Below are positions 37,830 to 39,589 of a DNA stretch of 39,589 nucleotides, one piece after another. Both the position numbers and the translations under genes were made by a program. Location: contig BFEA01000618.1 in NCBI GenBank assembly GCA_003427395.1, positions 388,011 to 427,599 on the forward strand. Direction: 5' to 3'. The notes under the pieces were generated by a model, which was not told where the DNA came from, made no database searches, and saw nothing but the letters and a program-made list of their open reading frames with translations. The DNA is from Chara braunii. Its lineage: Eukaryota; Streptophyta; Charophyceae; Charales; Characeae. How positions within the stretch are numbered: position 1 is the first letter of the stretch; each line of letters opens with the position of its first letter.

Positions 37830-39589
37830 GGCACCGCTGGGCGCAGCGGGAAAGGGAAAGAGAGATAGCGATTCTGGCGAGGGCGGAGGGGGGGGTGCAA
37901 AAAGGTCGAGGCCACGTACCCAAGTCGAAAAGGCTGCACGTTGATGACGTCGGCTCGAATGATGATGACGACTTCGAGTCAGAGGAAGTGGCGGTGGTGG
38001 ACGCGCAAGCGATGTCGGCAAGCAAGCGATTGGGTTTTGATCGTTTTGGGCAGGATGAGGTGTCGAGAAAGCAACTGGCTGCTCTTTGATAAGCTGTCAT
38101 TGGTGGTGCCGCCGGAGTGTCGGCTAGGACACATAAGGCGCAAGGGATTGTCATCACCGAGGCGCGCGTGCAAAGGCAAGCTGCGGAGGCGGGTGAGGCG
38201 ACGACGAGTGACGTTCATGCAACAATTGTCCCGGTCGTTGGGGGCGGCCGAGTTGACAAGGCAGTGATTGGGGCAGTCCAGCCGCGTCGGGCACTCCTCG
38301 CGCAACAGACGGGGGGTTAAAGCATAGCGAGAACACCGCCTCCGTAAAAGGGCGCGGAGGCAGGCGGCAGGCGGACGACGGCGGGAGATGATCACACCTC
38401 TGCAAGCGGAGTCGTGGAAGGTGTGGTAGAGGGGAGGGTCGATGACATGTGCCGCGATGATGGGAGAAGAGACGGACGACGGGAAGGCAATGATGAGGAC
38501 AACCGACCCCTTGCCAGCAGGCGGAAGAGAACGGTAGTGGAGGTCAATCTGAAGGAGAGATCAAAGTTGTGGGTTGATTGCGTTGATTGCCATGCTTTTT
38601 GGGGTCAAGGCCCTGGAAAACTGTTGAAGGAGGCGTTTGGCGACTGCGCCGGCTACTTCGTCGCCATCGCCAACGGAGACGCAGGAGCCGAACCACCGTC
38701 CATGCTCATAATGTCGCCGAATGACGTGCTACGCTTCAAGATCGACGACCCTGAGCATCCTCAACCGGCTTTGCGCAGAGCGTGCATCGTGGAGAAACTG
38801 GTAATGTGCACCATCTACTGGTGGATCTTCAAATCATGGTCAGGGTCGAATGGCTTCGCTCTTGCAAAGTCGTACATCACCGTCGACTATGCTACCAATG
38901 TCGCACGAGTTGTTTGGCACGGGTTGGAATGGTCGACAGTGGTTTCCCCAACCCTTATTTACTACACGCTGCAGATGAACATGGACGTGCCTATGTGGTT
39001 CGCGGGGGTGAAAATTGTGGACAGGCCTGAAGATGATGACATGGCGGCACAACAGGAGGCAACAGTTCTTCGTGTGGCGGAGTGCTGGACAGATGCGCTT
39101 TGCTGAGGACAATGAGCGGACGACGGCCGTTTGAAACAAGATAGGTTAACGCGGGTTGCGAACTATCTTCGTGTTTTGTTGAGCATGTGCATGTGGATCA
39201 TGAGCATGGGTGACGATGACGATCGTTTGCACTATGAGGCAGGATTCTACGCATTAATCACTACCAAAGCCTCTCTCATAGCAGCGGGGTCGTACATCTT
39301 CAACTGGAGGCGACACATCGTCGACACCTCCAACCTCGTGTTGGATCGCCTCTGGAAGCCCCACCTTACGCTGGGAGAGTACCGACATTGCATCCTCGAA
39401 TGGGTTGATTGCGGGTTGGTGTGTGATCACAATGCCACCCTGAAGAATGCAATTGAAGCCGCAAAACACGACTTGATCGGGAGCGGTCCTCCGACCGTGA
39501 TGCACCGCCATCGCCATCGCCATCGCTGCCCGCCATCGCCATCGCCACCCACCACCGCCATCGCCATCGCCATCGCCATCGCCACCGCC
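37830..39589 (+). pseudogene. Lineage-specific hypothetical protein, frame-broken, runs off the window
   Basis: The first part (to 38089) includes an acidic NDDDDFESEEVAVVDAQ stretch and QDEVSRKQLAAL. The reading then continues one frame over as LFDKLSLVVPPECR up to 38267. The best-preserved part is 38414-39106: acidic/basic N-terminus, then KLWVDCVDCHAFWGQGPGKL (residues 51-70), YFVAIANGD, YWWIFKSWSGSNGF, VARVVWHGLEWSTVVSPTLI, and DRPEDDDMAAQQEA (203-216). TGA at 39104 and 39113 interrupt it, and the same frame resumes (39131 to the window end) with WKPHLTLGEYRHCILEWVDC. It then runs into a GCCATC repeat. I do not recognise a catalytic family; tryptophan-rich segments suggest a folded domain. 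It may be a companion of the trihelix-type family or a domesticated or transposon-encoded protein, but that is a guess. Confidence 0.55.
39505..39589. repeat. (GCCATC)n repeat at the window end
   Basis: Imperfect GCCATC/GCCACC hexamers that continue past the end of the window, overlapping the 3' end of the gene fragment. Confidence 0.9.

Overview
The window looks like nuclear DNA of a repeat-rich eukaryote. It holds diverged LINE copies with poly(A) tails, a hAT-type element with a clean target-site duplication, satellite arrays, long microsatellites, intron-like 3' splice sites and many frame-broken gene copies; there is nothing operon-like. The mix of trihelix-type proteins, an acidic hypothetical protein and ParB-like/methyltransferase genes matches my impression of the charophyte alga Chara braunii. 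That assignment is from memory and was not searched. Two runs of N (13957-14711 and 27538-27952) are assembly gaps.

Layout. 1-1732: satellite of about 101 bp monomers. 1733-4280: no recognisable gene, ATC-rich minisatellites. 4281-6260: remains of LINEs on the + strand, with ORF2 C-terminus, structured 3' ends and poly(A). 6261-9457: no convincing gene. 9458-10882: possible solo LTR. 11132-12613 (-): acidic hypothetical protein of 493 codons. 12768-13650: TGTC/TGTA microsatellite. 13654-15297: 120 bp tandem array. 15298-18020 (+): the main gene, a ParB-like domain followed by a long linker and a beta-class-like DNA methyltransferase, broken by one stop and one frameshift. 18021-20152: intron- or UTR-like repeats, including a 733 bp direct duplication. 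20153-26520: shuffled partial copies of the ParB-like gene, joined to minus-strand pieces of another, unrecognised acidic protein family, with minisatellites and a small satellite island. 26522-28921: second large satellite array in inverted orientation. 28922-31330 (-): decayed L1-type LINE reverse transcriptase. 31809-31947: another LINE/SINE 3' tail. 32400-32945: cluster of strong foldbacks. 33687-35949 (+): decayed trihelix (Myb/SANT-like) gene. 36189-36785: hAT-type non-autonomous element with 8 bp duplication. 37383-37467: (AC)n plus a 26 bp palindrome. About 37830 to the window end (+): a second decayed lineage-specific gene.

Most notable points: (1) a ParB-like plus DNA methyltransferase fusion, an architecture known from phages and bacteria, as a multicopy family with apparent introns in a eukaryotic genome; (2) a two-hairpin 3' RNA structure in LINE copies, supported by compensatory base changes between copies; (3) a complete hAT-like insertion with subterminal GTTCAC repeats; (4) a four-monomer higher-order repeat in the satellite. 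Most genes here are damaged, so the window reads as a graveyard around one nearly intact methyltransferase gene. All family calls come from reading motifs by eye.
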